A stretch of DNA of 64,000 nt from Candidatus Poseidonia sp. (GTDB taxonomy: Archaea > Thermoplasmatota > Poseidoniia > Poseidoniales > Poseidoniaceae). Below the pieces are notes generated by a model, which was not told the DNA's origin, ran no database searches, and worked only from the letters and a program-made list of their open reading frames with translations. Of the stretch, positions 1 to 9,133 are shown piece after piece (position 1 is the first letter of the stretch; each line of letters opens with the position of its first letter). The position numbers were made by a program, and so were the translations under genes. The stretch covers positions 26,610 through 90,609 of the forward strand of contig JAKMEE010000022.1 of the NCBI GenBank assembly GCA_022426155.1, written 5' to 3'.

Positions 1-688
1 TGTCCTTGCCGAAGAGTTTGGCATCAATCTTGGTGCCTTCGGAGGTGGTCAATCCAAGATCAAACAAGATGCTGGCCTTCTTTGGCTTGTGAAGTACAGC
101 ACGACGTTGAGGGCGGAAACCAACAGCTGCAGCAGGGGACCACTTGGCGTGATCTCGGCCACGGCCGAGGACTGCGAAGGCATAGAATTCCAAAAATTGC
201 CCAGGAGCGAGGATGGTGAGTGGGATTTGCTTGTGTTCTTCATTGATGTCGTACACAGGGTCAGAAATTGTGGTGATGTCCCCCGCATAGACGGTGCGGA
301 ACCCATCTTCTGAATCTGCGGAAGGGCCACGAGCAGAAAGGGTGTAGAGGACTTGACACATGGGGCAACCCTTGTCCTTCTCAACAACATCACGACAATT
401 GTCGCAATCTTCTGGGAATACTAAGCCTTCATCAGCCGGTGTGGGAATAGGAATCATGGCGAGGCGATGTGCAAGTACTTCGTCAGGAAGCACATTCACG
501 GATTCCACGACATCCCCCTTGTTGTCTTGGGTAACGCCTTGTGAAAAGTCGACACGAGTAATGGCCAACTTTGGCACATCTGAAATCAAGGCACGTCGAA
601 TAGCATTCACTTGTGCAGCGTCAGTTTCGGTGATCAAAATACGAATTTCGTGACCTTGTGGCCAGCCTTCTACAATTTCAGTCTTCAT
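1..688 (-). CDS. rpoD: DNA-directed RNA polymerase subunit D (Rpo3), 3' end outside window
   Basis: Archaeal RNA polymerase subunit D, the counterpart of half of the bacterial alpha dimer; it pairs with subunit L to nucleate polymerase assembly. Translating the reverse strand from the ATG at 686-688 gives an open frame of 229 codons to the window edge with no stop. It begins MKTEIVEGWPQGHEIRIL, followed by an alpha-like segment (NAIRRALISDVPKLAI, then DEVLAHRLAMIPIP). A cysteine-bearing insert follows (CDNCRDVVEKDKGCPMC), resembling the ferredoxin-like Fe-S insert seen in many archaeal subunit D proteins. The start has a GGTGA ribosome binding site and lies 16 bases after the uS11 stop. It is the last visible gene of the uS13-uS4-uS11-rpoD operon, a classic archaeal order. 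The C-terminus is missing only because the window ends. Confidence 0.93.
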   Translation of the reverse strand, partial: MKTEIVEGWPQGHEIRILITETDAAQVNAIRRALISDVPKLAITRVDFSQGVTQDNKGDVVESVNVLPDEVLAHRLAMIPIPTPADEGLVFPEDCDNCRDVVEKDKGCPMCQVLYTLSARGPSADSEDGFRTVYAGDITTISDPVYDINEEHKQIPLTILAPGQFLEFYAFAVLGRGRDHAKWSPAAAVGFRPQRRAVLHKPKKASILFDLGLTTSEGTKIDAKLFGKD

Positions 689-704
689 TGGTTCACCTTC
701 TTCA

Positions 705-1091
705 TCAGACACGGCGACCACGGCGGCCACCTTTCTTCTTGGTACCGTCGTGAGCGATTGGCGTGACATCTTCAATACGAGTGATGGTCATGCCTGCACG
801 AGTCAATGCACGGATGGCTGCTTGAGCGCCAGGTCCAGTATTGTTTGAGAGGTTTCCGCCAGGGGCACGGTACTTGACGATGAGTTCGGAGAACTCCTTC
901 TCTCGCAAAGCGTCAGCCATGCGTTCTGCTGAACGAGTTGCTGCAAATTGACCGCCTTTGTCCTTGCCAGCTTTCACCACTTCCCCTCCGTTGCAGGTGG
1001 TGATGGTTTCTGCTCCGGTCAAGTCGGTTGCAGTCATCAAGATGTTATTGTAGGAACTGAAGATGTTGACAATTGCTTTTCTGGACATCAC
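705..1091 (-). CDS. rps11: 30S ribosomal protein uS11
   Basis: Small-subunit ribosomal protein uS11, which binds the 16S rRNA platform near the E site. The 128-residue product is of the usual archaeal length. It carries the family core (SSYNNILMTATDLTGAE, then GGQFAATRSAERMADALRE and GPGAQAAIRALTRAGM) and ends in the basic KKKGGRRGRRV tail typical of archaeal/eukaryotic S11 (S14e). The start overlaps the uS4 stop by four bases, so translation is probably coupled. It sits between uS4 and rpoD, as expected for archaea. Confidence 0.97.
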   Translation of the reverse strand: MMSRKAIVNIFSSYNNILMTATDLTGAETITTCNGGEVVKAGKDKGGQFAATRSAERMADALREKEFSELIVKYRAPGGNLSNNTGPGAQAAIRALTRAGMTITRIEDVTPIAHDGTKKKGGRRGRRV

Positions 1092-1741
1092 TCATCGCCT
1101 CCAGTTATTTCGGCGTCGGATGCTTCAGCAGCTTCCTTCACTTCTTCAGCGAATTCAGGAGTAGCAACTGGGTCGACATCGTCTTCATCGTTGTATTCAG
1201 CAGATTCTCGACGACCCTCAATGTCCTTTCGAATCTTGTGTTCTGGATTGTTGAGTTTTGAACTTGGATGATAGCGGAGTTCGCCTTCTTCATCACGAGC
1301 AACGGGGTAGGAGGGGATGGTCACTTTTTGGTCGCCGATGCAGATTTGACCGTGAACAACCAGTTGACGGGCCTGCTTCATTGAGCATGCTAATCCTTTG
1401 TAGTAGACTTGAGCTTGGAGTCGTCGACTCAAGATGTCTTCTGTGCCGAGTGACAAGATGTCATCTAGGCTTGCGTTGTCTGCAATTAGACCCTTGGCGT
1501 AGAGAGAGTGAAGAAGGTCTTCCATTTCTCGCTGGCCGTGTCCTTCTGTCGTATCAACAACACCGATCAAGCGCATGGCTTGTCGTCGATGGCGACGAAG
1601 TTGAGACTTGGCCTTCCAGATTTCTCGCATGTTCTTCAGGCCATGGTTTTCCTGAATGGCATGCTCTTCTTCGATTCGGCCAGCCTTCCAAGGGTGGGAT
1701 GGCGTGTCAAATTTAGGTCGTGAAAACTTCGGTTCGCCCAT
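1088..1741 (-). CDS. rps4: 30S ribosomal protein uS4
   Basis: Small-subunit ribosomal protein uS4, an early 16S rRNA binder. The 217-residue protein has the archaeal N-terminus (FSRPKFDTPSHPWKAGRIEE) and an S4 RNA-binding domain at about residues 105-165 (LSRRLQAQVYYKGLACSMKQ, then ARQLVVHGQICIGDQKVTIP). The C-terminal 40 residues are strongly acidic (EDDVDPVATPEFAEEVKEAA), an extension seen in several euryarchaeal S4 proteins. It lies 13 bases downstream of uS13 and overlaps uS11 by four bases. Confidence 0.97.
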   Translation of the reverse strand: MGEPKFSRPKFDTPSHPWKAGRIEEEHAIQENHGLKNMREIWKAKSQLRRHRRQAMRLIGVVDTTEGHGQREMEDLLHSLYAKGLIADNASLDDILSLGTEDILSRRLQAQVYYKGLACSMKQARQLVVHGQICIGDQKVTIPSYPVARDEEGELRYHPSSKLNNPEHKIRKDIEGRRESAEYNDEDDVDPVATPEFAEEVKEAAEASDAEITGGDE

Positions 1742-1754
1742 ACATCTTCCTCCT

Positions 1755-2225
1755 TCATACCTTCTTGCGGCTCACACCAAGGGTGAGTCCACCACGTCCA
1801 TTTGAGCGACCTCGTTGACCACGAACCTTGTTGCCAGATGCGTGGCGAACGCCACGGTAGCACTTCATGGTTCGAAGGCGATCGATGTCGTCTTTGAGAG
1901 TGAATCGGACTTGTTGACCAGTTAGGTGAATTTCATCCCCTGTTTCAAGGTCACGTTGGCGGTTGAGCATCCAGAGAGGAACACCCTCTGCGTAGTTCTC
2001 AATGGCCAGACGAAGTTCTTCTTGCTGTTCAATGGAGAGGAATCCAGCAAGTTTGTGAGAGTCGAAGCCTGTATTTTTGCAGATTTGGTTAGCGGTTCGA
2101 TGACCGACACCCTTGACGGATGTGAGGGCCGTAGCGAGGGGTTTGAGCCCATCCATGTCTGTATCTGCCATACGCAAGATGTACGAGAAATCTTCTCCAA
2201 GGTCCTCGTCCTTTGGTCGTGCCAT
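1755..2225 (-). CDS. rps13: 30S ribosomal protein uS13
   Basis: Small-subunit ribosomal protein uS13 of the head domain, contacting the P-site tRNA and the large subunit. The 156-residue product contains the helix-two-turns-helix region (ALTSVKGVGHRTANQICKNT) and the conserved C-terminal RNA-binding tail (MKCYRGVRHASGNKVRGQRG). The first residues are acidic and precede the core FSYILRMADTDMDG. A good ribosome binding site (GAGGTGAAAG) lies just before the ATG, and a TATA-like element lies about 55 bases upstream, making this the likely first gene of the ribosomal operon. Confidence 0.97.
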   Translation of the reverse strand: MARPKDEDLGEDFSYILRMADTDMDGLKPLATALTSVKGVGHRTANQICKNTGFDSHKLAGFLSIEQQEELRLAIENYAEGVPLWMLNRQRDLETGDEIHLTGQQVRFTLKDDIDRLRTMKCYRGVRHASGNKVRGQRGRSNGRGGLTLGVSRKKV

Positions 2226-2278
2226 CTTCTTTCACCTCTACGCCAACACATAGTGTCAAGCAGGCCTCCGACCAACCT

Positions 2279-2290
2279 CCCATATATCAA
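2279..2290 (-). promoter_or_regulatory. TATA-like promoter of the uS13 operon
   Basis: On the minus strand the sequence TTGATATATGGGAGG appears about 55 bases before the uS13 ATG, inside the 120-base gap between the methyltransferase stop and uS13. TTGATATATGG resembles an archaeal box A, and a start 25 bases downstream would leave a short leader of about 30 bases containing the GAGGTGA ribosome binding site. The exact transcription start is inferred. Confidence 0.5.
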
Positions 2291-2345
2291 GACCGCGATA
2301 GGCACTTTCGCGCCACTGAGTTACAAAACCAGTATTTTTTCGGGA

Positions 2346-3644
2346 TTAATTTTTAGAATCCGATTCACAAACGCACAACAGCAAGACATCTTCAATTGGG
2401 TGGCGAGCAAGAAAGCCTTCTCTTCCACCGTGGCGCCGAGCCAGTTGGCGGTCGAGCGAACCTTGCATTCGGGGGTGCAATTCTGGGGTGATATTCAAGC
2501 GGAGGGTGACCGCCGACATATTGTTTTCAATGGCGATTTCAACAATTCGGTCAATACCAGTTTCATCCAACGGATCTCGAATCAACTCAACCACTCGACC
2601 GGTCGCTTGTACGAGCATTTCATCATCGTATCCATCAAGGCGTAACCGTTTGTCGTGGTGCAATTGAGGACGCCGCCCTTCCACGCTCGCCCACCGATTC
2701 ATGGGTTCTTTGGATACACGCGATAGCCATACCCCCATCAATCCACTTTCCAGCAAGGCAGCATCAAGGATACTCACGTATTCCCCTCGCTTAGGAGGGT
2801 GAACGAGCGTGTTAATTTTTTGATGTTCTTCAAGCCCCTCAAGACTCGCTTCCAGCACCATGGGTTGAGTTCCAAGCGTTGGAGGAATACGGACAAATTG
2901 GCGAGCTATACCCTGCTTTGAAGCTGTGCCGAGCCACAACGCCAAACGGTCCACTCGCCCTCGTCCTCGCGAGGTCCACACCCAAGTTCGTTCCACATTT
3001 GGCCACACAGCGTCAACCAACCCCTCAACTTCCTTCTGTTGGAGGGGAGTGAGACGAGGTGAGAGGTCCAGTAACAAACCTGGTCCGCGAGGATGAGGAG
3101 CGAAATAGGGGGCCCAAGCAGCGAAAACATCGTCCAAACGCGGAGCCATTTCTTCAAGCCCATGCGTTCGACTATTTCGTGGCCGAGCTGGATCTAAATG
3201 TAACAAAGCAATGGGATTCTCGAGTTCAATTCCCCCGACTTCTAAGGCTCCTTTCGGATGGGTTCCGTCGCCTGAGATGACCACGCTTTGTTCAAACCAA
3301 GGTGCATGGAGCGAGCGGGAGTGATTTGCAACAATCTGGAGGTTCTTAGCCGTGGCTTGAGCACGTTGAGGATCCAGTTCTATGCCGATCATCGGCCGTT
3401 TCAAGACAGAGGCGTGGGCTGCTAATTGCAAGCCACTCCCGCAGGCGCAATCCAAGAGGAATCCTTCAGCGAGAGAACGTTCAGCCAACATGACAGAACG
3501 TGCGGTTGCAACTTGCCATGGTGTTGAAAGAGGCTGTCCTTCCTTAGCATGAAAGAACATCAGTCCCATCGGAGCCGTTTTGTCTTGGGATTGTTCGGTT
3601 AATCCCTCCTCAGAGGCGTTGACATGGTCCCAACGAGCGTGCAT
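2346..3644 (-). CDS. Class I SAM-dependent methyltransferase (THUMP-like)
   Basis: A predicted S-adenosylmethionine-dependent methyltransferase of 432 residues. The SAM-binding motif I is visible at about residues 62-75 (LLDCACGSGLQLAAHA), with the acidic ribose-binding strand after it (MIGIELDPQRA). A later motif, HLDPARPRNSRT, matches the DPAR signature of methyltransferases that carry a C-terminal THUMP-like domain, so an RNA substrate is a reasonable inference but is not shown. The C-terminal 150 residues have no catalytic motif I can name. The gene starts 9 bases after pyrE ends and precedes the ribosomal operon by 120 bases, so it probably shares the pyrE transcript. Confidence 0.75.
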   Translation of the reverse strand: MHARWDHVNASEEGLTEQSQDKTAPMGLMFFHAKEGQPLSTPWQVATARSVMLAERSLAEGFLLDCACGSGLQLAAHASVLKRPMIGIELDPQRAQATAKNLQIVANHSRSLHAPWFEQSVVISGDGTHPKGALEVGGIELENPIALLHLDPARPRNSRTHGLEEMAPRLDDVFAAWAPYFAPHPRGPGLLLDLSPRLTPLQQKEVEGLVDAVWPNVERTWVWTSRGRGRVDRLALWLGTASKQGIARQFVRIPPTLGTQPMVLEASLEGLEEHQKINTLVHPPKRGEYVSILDAALLESGLMGVWLSRVSKEPMNRWASVEGRRPQLHHDKRLRLDGYDDEMLVQATGRVVELIRDPLDETGIDRIVEIAIENNMSAVTLRLNITPELHPRMQGSLDRQLARRHGGREGFLARHPIEDVLLLCVCESDSKN

Positions 3645-3653
3645 AATGCTCCC

Positions 3654-4253
3654 TCAAGCGTCGGTAATGTTTGAACGCGTTAAGAGGCTTTCAAACCGAA
3701 GACCTGCTTCTGCAAACGCTTCTTTGGCGCCCTCTTGGCGGTCAAGAATGCTGATGACGCAGACAACTTCACAATCGGTGAGGGCATGAATTCGCTCAAC
3801 GGCTCGAATCGATGAACCGCCTGTCGTGGTCACATCTTCCACAATCACAACCTTGCCGCCACCGTCCAACGAGGCGCCTTCAATGCCTGGGGGGTTGTTG
3901 GTTTTACGTCCACCGCGTCCTTTGGGCTCTTTTCGAACCATGAATCCACGGAGGTCGGAAGATGCTTCCGGTGACCCAATGACAAGTGCCGTAAGTGGTA
4001 CCGCTCCAAGTTCCAATCCTCCAACAAATCGGGCATCGAGTGCTTGTATTCGTTGATTCAAAAGTACGCCAAGGATACCCGCCGCCTCGGGGTGCATCAT
4101 CACGGGTTTGGTGTCAAAAAACCAACGTGATGTGCGCCCACTTGCCAGCGTAAATGCCTCATCATCTCCTCCATCAAGGAAGGCCAATTCATGAACCAAA
4201 TCTTTCAACCGAGGCCATTGAGGGTGTTCTTGAACACTCAGATGAACTGTCAT
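3654..4253 (-). CDS. pyrE: Orotate phosphoribosyltransferase
   Basis: Converts orotate and PRPP to orotidine 5'-phosphate in pyrimidine synthesis. The 199-residue protein shows the type I phosphoribosyltransferase PRPP loop VVIVEDVTTTGGSS at about residues 134-147, an N-terminal FTLASGRTSRWFFDT segment that matches the orotate-binding hood, and GGLELGAVPLTALV. The length is normal. It is divergent from the polymerase D large-subunit gene, with 109 bases between the two starts, and is followed closely by a methyltransferase gene. A GGTGAG element precedes the ATG. Confidence 0.93.
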   Translation of the reverse strand: MTVHLSVQEHPQWPRLKDLVHELAFLDGGDDEAFTLASGRTSRWFFDTKPVMMHPEAAGILGVLLNQRIQALDARFVGGLELGAVPLTALVIGSPEASSDLRGFMVRKEPKGRGGRKTNNPPGIEGASLDGGGKVVIVEDVTTTGGSSIRAVERIHALTDCEVVCVISILDRQEGAKEAFAEAGLRFESLLTRSNITDA

Positions 4254-4362
4254 GGCTGCTGCTCACCGCCTCAAACCATGAACTTTACTTCTCACCACTC
4301 GTTCAATTTCTGTGCACCGCGCGGATGATAAAGGGTCGCCAACAGAGGGGTGTTGAGTCAGC

Positions 4363-7300
4363 ATGGACCAAAGAAGCGGCGGAGCCATCACTACCGAGCA
4401 TAACCCGTTGCTTGGTTTGGATTTGGACCGTCTCGAAAAAGAGCTTGACGCCTATCAACTATGGCTCGATGAGCGTGCTGAAGACGCTTATGTCATCGCC
4501 GAGCAAGCTCGAAGCCAGGGTCTCGACCATCGTGATTTTGTTGAAATTCCGCGTGCAGCGGATTTAGCAGGTCGCACAGAAAAACTGCTGGTGGATTATC
4601 TCGATGGGTACAAAGTTGCTGACGACATTCGCGCCATGCTCGCTGAACACGACCGTGAAACTACTTCCATCATGATGGCCCAATCGGTTGCCCGTGGATT
4701 TCGAGAATCAGGTTATGACCTTCAAACCTCCATTGATGTTGGATTACGTGTCGGTCTTGCCATCTTGACCGAAGCCGTCCTTGTTGCCCCGTTGGAAGGG
4801 ATTAGCGAAGTTCGATTGTTGAACAATATCGACGGTTCCCAATTCGTATCGGTCCATTTTGCAGGGCCGATTCGAGCAGCAGGTGGAACGGCACAAGCCC
4901 TAGCCGTGCTGATCGCTGACATGATTCGTCGAGAATTGAACATTGGCCATTACCAACCGACTGACCCCGAAGTTGAACGTGTCAAGGAAGAATTTGGATT
5001 GTATCGAGGGAATTTGCAATACCGCCCCCCGCCTCATGAAATTGATGAGATTGTTCGGGCATGCCCGGTGATGATCAATGGAGAATCCACCGAACGCATC
5101 GAATGTGCTGGGTACGGACATGTCCGGAACATCGACGAAGCAAGGATTCGTGGCGGTGTGCTTCTGGTGATTGGCGAAGGCATGTGTTTGAAAGCCCCAA
5201 AGATCCAGAAACATACAGAACGTTTGAAGGTTCCAGGGTGGGATTTTATTTCGAAATTCGCCTCGAGAGGCAAAGTCGATGAAGGTGGCGACGATGACGG
5301 ATTCACCTCCAGAAAGGTCGCCCCAATTACAAAATTCATGGCCGACATTATTGCTGGCAGACCTGTTTTTGGCGGCCCTCTCCAAGCGGGTGGATTTCGC
5401 CTCCGTTACGGTCGTGCCCGCCCGTCAGGGCTGGCAGCAGCCTCGACCAACACAGCCTCGATGCTCGCGCTTGATGATTTCATCACCATTGGAACACAAA
5501 TGAAAATTGAACGCCCAGGAAAGGCCTGTGCCATCACACCATCCGATGATACAGATGGCCCTTGGGTGGTTCTTGATGATGGACAATTTCTTCGATTTGA
5601 TGACCCTGGCAGTTTCGCAAAAATACGTACGCGTGTGAAACAAATATGGGATAACGGAGAACTCGTGATTGGATTTGGCGAATTCATGGAGAATAACAAG
5701 AAACTGGTGCCCGCAGGGTATTGTGTCGACTGGTGGGCGAGCGATCTCTTGGAATCTCTCACTTCGCCTTCTGATGTCACCTTTTTCATCAACACATTGA
5801 ATCATTCGAGAGAAGAATGGCCAGAAGGTCAACCCGGAATTCAGCCCAATGAAGTCTCTGACCCCTCAGCTCAATTTTTGATACGTCGGGCGTGGCATGA
5901 ACGTCTTCGAGAAACTACGGTAAACTGGACTCAAGCCACAGTCCTTGCCAAGAAATATCGAACTTCTCTACCGCCGCCTCACAATCCATGGTTCCGAGAT
6001 CTTCCACTTGAGTGGTTGCCCGCAACACTGGAATGTATCTCGGAGGGGCTGGTTGAAGCCCTAGGAACTTCCAAACACTCAACTCAATCTCTTGACGCAT
6101 CCATCCAATCTGCCCCCGAGTCTCACGAACAGCAACTTCGTATCGTGGGTGGTGTGAAAGGTTGGGATGTCAGTTTGTTGGATGAACTCCAACCAGAAGT
6201 TGTCCCGTCCTTTGACGAGGTGAACATCCCAGGGTTGGATTTGAAACTGGAAGAACCCGTCTTTTCACCCCAAATCGCAGAGGGGTGGGCTTACGTCGTT
6301 CATGGTCTGGCGAAAGGTGCAGCCATGTTGCTAGGTCTTCCTCATCACCATGACGGAGATGATTTGGTGATCACAGCAGGATGGCCTGCGATGGCCGAAG
6401 GTTTTGGTTTCACCATTGATGGGAATCGCCTTTTACGAATCAAGGATGGTCCCAAAATAGCCAGAGAGCGCCTCAATCAACTCCGTTCTGCCAAAACCAT
6501 TCTCGATGAGGAACGGGAACGACTTGGGGTCTTGGAAAGAGAGCGTGCCACCATCCGCATTGCTTCGGAAACTGGAGCCCGACAACGTGGTCTTGGTATT
6601 GCAGAGACGGACAAGGTGGGGAGAGAAGCTGCAGCCTCAGTCATTGATGAAGGGCCCCGAGACCGCCCAGCCTTCCTAGCAGCACAGCGTTTGGAAGACG
6701 ACCACGATGTCGATGGTATTCTTTCAATTGTCCGAACGCTCTCCGATTTCCGCTGGGAACACAGCGCTCCGATTCGCATTGGGTGTCGGATGGGCCGGCC
6801 AGAAAAGTCCGCTCCACGGATTATGAACCCGATGACGCACTCATTGTTCCCAATCGAACTCAACGGGGGAAATCAACGGTTGTTGAACAATGCATTGGAT
6901 AAGAGCACCATCCGTGTTCAATTGGGCCGGCGAAGCTGCTCAGTATGCGGGAAAGAATCACCCCTTCTCCGATGCCATCATCGCGCAAAGGACGACTTTG
7001 GTGAAGGAAAGGCAGGTGAAGCATGCGGGGGGAGAACTGAGACCATCTCATCTTCATCCAAGGCTCGTCGTAGAGGTGAGGTGCAAAGTGTACGCCTCGA
7101 TAACATGGTCGAAGATGCCCGCATACGCCTTGGAGTCGAACGTTTGCCAAATCAAGTCAAATGCACCAAGAAGCTCACCAGTCGAGACCAGACCCCTGAA
7201 GCTATCGAGAAAGGCATCTTACGAGCTAAACATTCACTCCCAGTGTTCCGCGATGGAACCGTTCGTTTCGATATGAGCGATGTTCCAATCACTCATTTCC

Positions 7301-8478
7301 GTCCGCGTGAAATCGAAGTTCCTTGGCAACGGTTGCACAATTTGGGCTATACACATGACATCAATGGAAAGGAACTTGAAGACGATGAACAAGTTCTCGA
7401 AATTTTCCCGCAAGATTTCATCGTTGCGAAAAATGGAGCCGACTTCTTAATGCGAACAGCGAAATACATCGATGAATTGCTGGTAAGATTTTACAAAATG
7501 AAACCGTATTACAACGTTGAAAAAGCAGAAGATCTGGTCGGACACCTGATTTGTGCTCTCGCACCCCACACAAGCGGGGGTGTTCTTTCCCGAATCATAG
7601 GTTGGGCCGATTGCTCTGGGGGGTACGCTCACCCTCTATTCCATGCAGCAAAGCGTCGTAATTGCGATGGCGATGAAGACGCCATCATGCTCTTGATGGA
7701 CGGGCTTCTGAATTTCAGCAAGGCCATCCTCCCAGCTAACCGGGGTGGTCAAATGGATGCACCCCTAGTTTTGACCACACGCCTTAATCCAACCGAAGTT
7801 GACAAAGAAGCCCTCAACGTTGATTCTGGATGGTTCTATGAACGTGATTTCTATGAAGCAACGCTTGAGCAACCCCACCCTAAATCGATTCAACACAGGA
7901 TGGATTTCGTTGAACGGCGTCTCGGCTCGGTCGCGGCTCTACGCGGTTACGGGTACACGCATGACTGTCATGCAATTGACCAAGGTCCAGCATTATCTGC
8001 CTACAAAACGTTGGAGACCATGATTGACAAGATGAACGGTCAATTGGCTCTGGGCCATCGCTTGCGAGGCGTGAACGTACGTCAAGTTGCCTCGAGTGTG
8101 GTACGGTCACATTTCTTACCGGACCTTCGTGGAAATCTCAATGCCTATGGGCGACAAAAAGTACGATGCCTCAAATGCGCCCATTCCTATCGGCGGATGC
8201 CTCTCTCTGGAAGTTGTATTCAACCTCGTAAAGTGACAGGACGAGGGTTGAGTAGTGTTGGCGTGACCAAATCTGAGGGTGATTTATGCGGCGGTAATCT
8301 TGCATTGACCGTCTCTGAGGGCGCTGTTCGCAAATACATAGAAGTGACACGTTTCGTGATGGACCATTATGGAGTGGATACCTACACTCGACAGAACGTA
8401 GAATGGCTGGCAGATAGTGTGGACTCACTGTTCAATAATGATCGAGCCAAACAACTCTCACTTTCCGATTTCTTGTGA
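4363..8478 (+). CDS. polC: DNA polymerase D large subunit (DP2)
   Basis: Catalytic subunit of the archaeal family-D replicative DNA polymerase. At 1371 residues it is somewhat longer than the roughly 1250-residue proteins of Pyrococcus. The active-site loop NCDGDED lies at residues 1100-1106, supplying the metal-binding aspartates of the double-psi beta-barrel core. The N-terminal domain has the family segment GPIRAAGGTAQALAVLIADM. Two cysteine-rich zinc-binding stretches are visible: CSVCG...CHH...CGG near residues 863-895, and CLKC...SGSC...CGG near residues 1268-1310. The extreme C-terminus QLSLSDFL fits a PCNA-interacting (PIP) peptide. No intein interrupts the gene: the reading frame passes through the active site with no splicing motifs. 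It ends one base before the convergent membrane-protein gene. Confidence 0.97.
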   Translation: MDQRSGGAITTEHNPLLGLDLDRLEKELDAYQLWLDERAEDAYVIAEQARSQGLDHRDFVEIPRAADLAGRTEKLLVDYLDGYKVADDIRAMLAEHDRETTSIMMAQSVARGFRESGYDLQTSIDVGLRVGLAILTEAVLVAPLEGISEVRLLNNIDGSQFVSVHFAGPIRAAGGTAQALAVLIADMIRRELNIGHYQPTDPEVERVKEEFGLYRGNLQYRPPPHEIDEIVRACPVMINGESTERIECAGYGHVRNIDEARIRGGVLLVIGEGMCLKAPKIQKHTERLKVPGWDFISKFASRGKVDEGGDDDGFTSRKVAPITKFMADIIAGRPVFGGPLQAGGFRLRYGRARPSGLAAASTNTASMLALDDFITIGTQMKIERPGKACAITPSDDTDGPWVVLDDGQFLRFDDPGSFAKIRTRVKQIWDNGELVIGFGEFMENNKKLVPAGYCVDWWASDLLESLTSPSDVTFFINTLNHSREEWPEGQPGIQPNEVSDPSAQFLIRRAWHERLRETTVNWTQATVLAKKYRTSLPPPHNPWFRDLPLEWLPATLECISEGLVEALGTSKHSTQSLDASIQSAPESHEQQLRIVGGVKGWDVSLLDELQPEVVPSFDEVNIPGLDLKLEEPVFSPQIAEGWAYVVHGLAKGAAMLLGLPHHHDGDDLVITAGWPAMAEGFGFTIDGNRLLRIKDGPKIARERLNQLRSAKTILDEERERLGVLERERATIRIASETGARQRGLGIAETDKVGREAAASVIDEGPRDRPAFLAAQRLEDDHDVDGILSIVRTLSDFRWEHSAPIRIGCRMGRPEKSAPRIMNPMTHSLFPIELNGGNQRLLNNALDKSTIRVQLGRRSCSVCGKESPLLRCHHRAKDDFGEGKAGEACGGRTETISSSSKARRRGEVQSVRLDNMVEDARIRLGVERLPNQVKCTKKLTSRDQTPEAIEKGILRAKHSLPVFRDGTVRFDMSDVPITHFRPREIEVPWQRLHNLGYTHDINGKELEDDEQVLEIFPQDFIVAKNGADFLMRTAKYIDELLVRFYKMKPYYNVEKAEDLVGHLICALAPHTSGGVLSRIIGWADCSGGYAHPLFHAAKRRNCDGDEDAIMLLMDGLLNFSKAILPANRGGQMDAPLVLTTRLNPTEVDKEALNVDSGWFYERDFYEATLEQPHPKSIQHRMDFVERRLGSVAALRGYGYTHDCHAIDQGPALSAYKTLETMIDKMNGQLALGHRLRGVNVRQVASSVVRSHFLPDLRGNLNAYGRQKVRCLKCAHSYRRMPLSGSCIQPRKVTGRGLSSVGVTKSEGDLCGGNLALTVSEGAVRKYIEVTRFVMDHYGVDTYTRQNVEWLADSVDSLFNNDRAKQLSLSDFL

Positions 8479-8479
8479 C

Positions 8480-9103
8480 CTAACGAATCGGCTCCCGCCA
8501 CGGGGTATCCCCTTCTTCAGGTGCAACGATGTCTGGCATTCCTTCAGCCACCGGTTTGAACAGGGGGGGTGCGGCTGGAGCCGGTTTGCTTGCCCTCGAA
8601 TTTTGCACTTGTTTGATGACTCTGCGAACAAGTACCTCTCCATATGCCAGACCAATAAGCAGAATTGTCATCAGCAGATGTCCATGAATGCGGTACACAT
8701 CAAAGGGTTGGAGGTGAAGGGTTTGGTCAACTACGATATCATTGTCACTGTGGGTGTGGACGGTGTACATGCCAGGATTGAGGGCAGCTTCCCATGTTGG
8801 AACATCATCACTGAGTTGACCTGACCACGTGTAAACTTCGGTTGTGTTCTCGAAATAAACGGTGTACCCCACCGCTCCGTCATCAACGACCTCACTGAAA
8901 AAACTGACATCAAATCGGCTTGGAATCGCCTTGGACATTCCTGCTAATGCCGCGACTTCAATCTCACGGTAGGGTTCAGTTTGTTCGCGAGTGTTGACTT
9001 CGTACGGGGCCTCCTGTCCAGCGACATTGGCCCAAATGATGTTGATGAGTAGGATTGCGACAAACCACAACGCAGGATTGAACCATTTCCTTTGTTGTGT
9101 CAC
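8480..9103 (-). CDS. Hypothetical membrane protein with two transmembrane segments
   Basis: I do not recognise a family. The 207-residue product has an N-terminal hydrophobic segment at about residues 11-28 (LWFVAILLINIIWANVAG) that could be a signal anchor. A beta-rich external region follows, with VYFENTTEVYTWSGQL and ALNPGMYTVHTHS. A second hydrophobic helix lies near residues 142-160 (HGHLLMTILLIGLAYGEVLV), and the tail is proline-rich and cytoplasmic (PAPAAPPLFKP). The start codon is GTG. It converges on polC with a one-base gap and lies 30 bases downstream of mptE, so it may be the second gene of that transcript. Confidence 0.7.
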   Translation of the reverse strand: MTQQRKWFNPALWFVAILLINIIWANVAGQEAPYEVNTREQTEPYREIEVAALAGMSKAIPSRFDVSFFSEVVDDGAVGYTVYFENTTEVYTWSGQLSDDVPTWEAALNPGMYTVHTHSDNDIVVDQTLHLQPFDVYRIHGHLLMTILLIGLAYGEVLVRRVIKQVQNSRASKPAPAAPPLFKPVAEGMPDIVAPEEGDTPWREPIR

Positions 9104-9133
9104 AAAGCAATAGAATAAGTTCTCCTTCTTATG

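Noticed and set aside
1926..2645. 239-codon plus-strand frame across uS13 and the methyltransferase
   Set aside because: It lies antisense to two well-supported genes and its translation matches no family.
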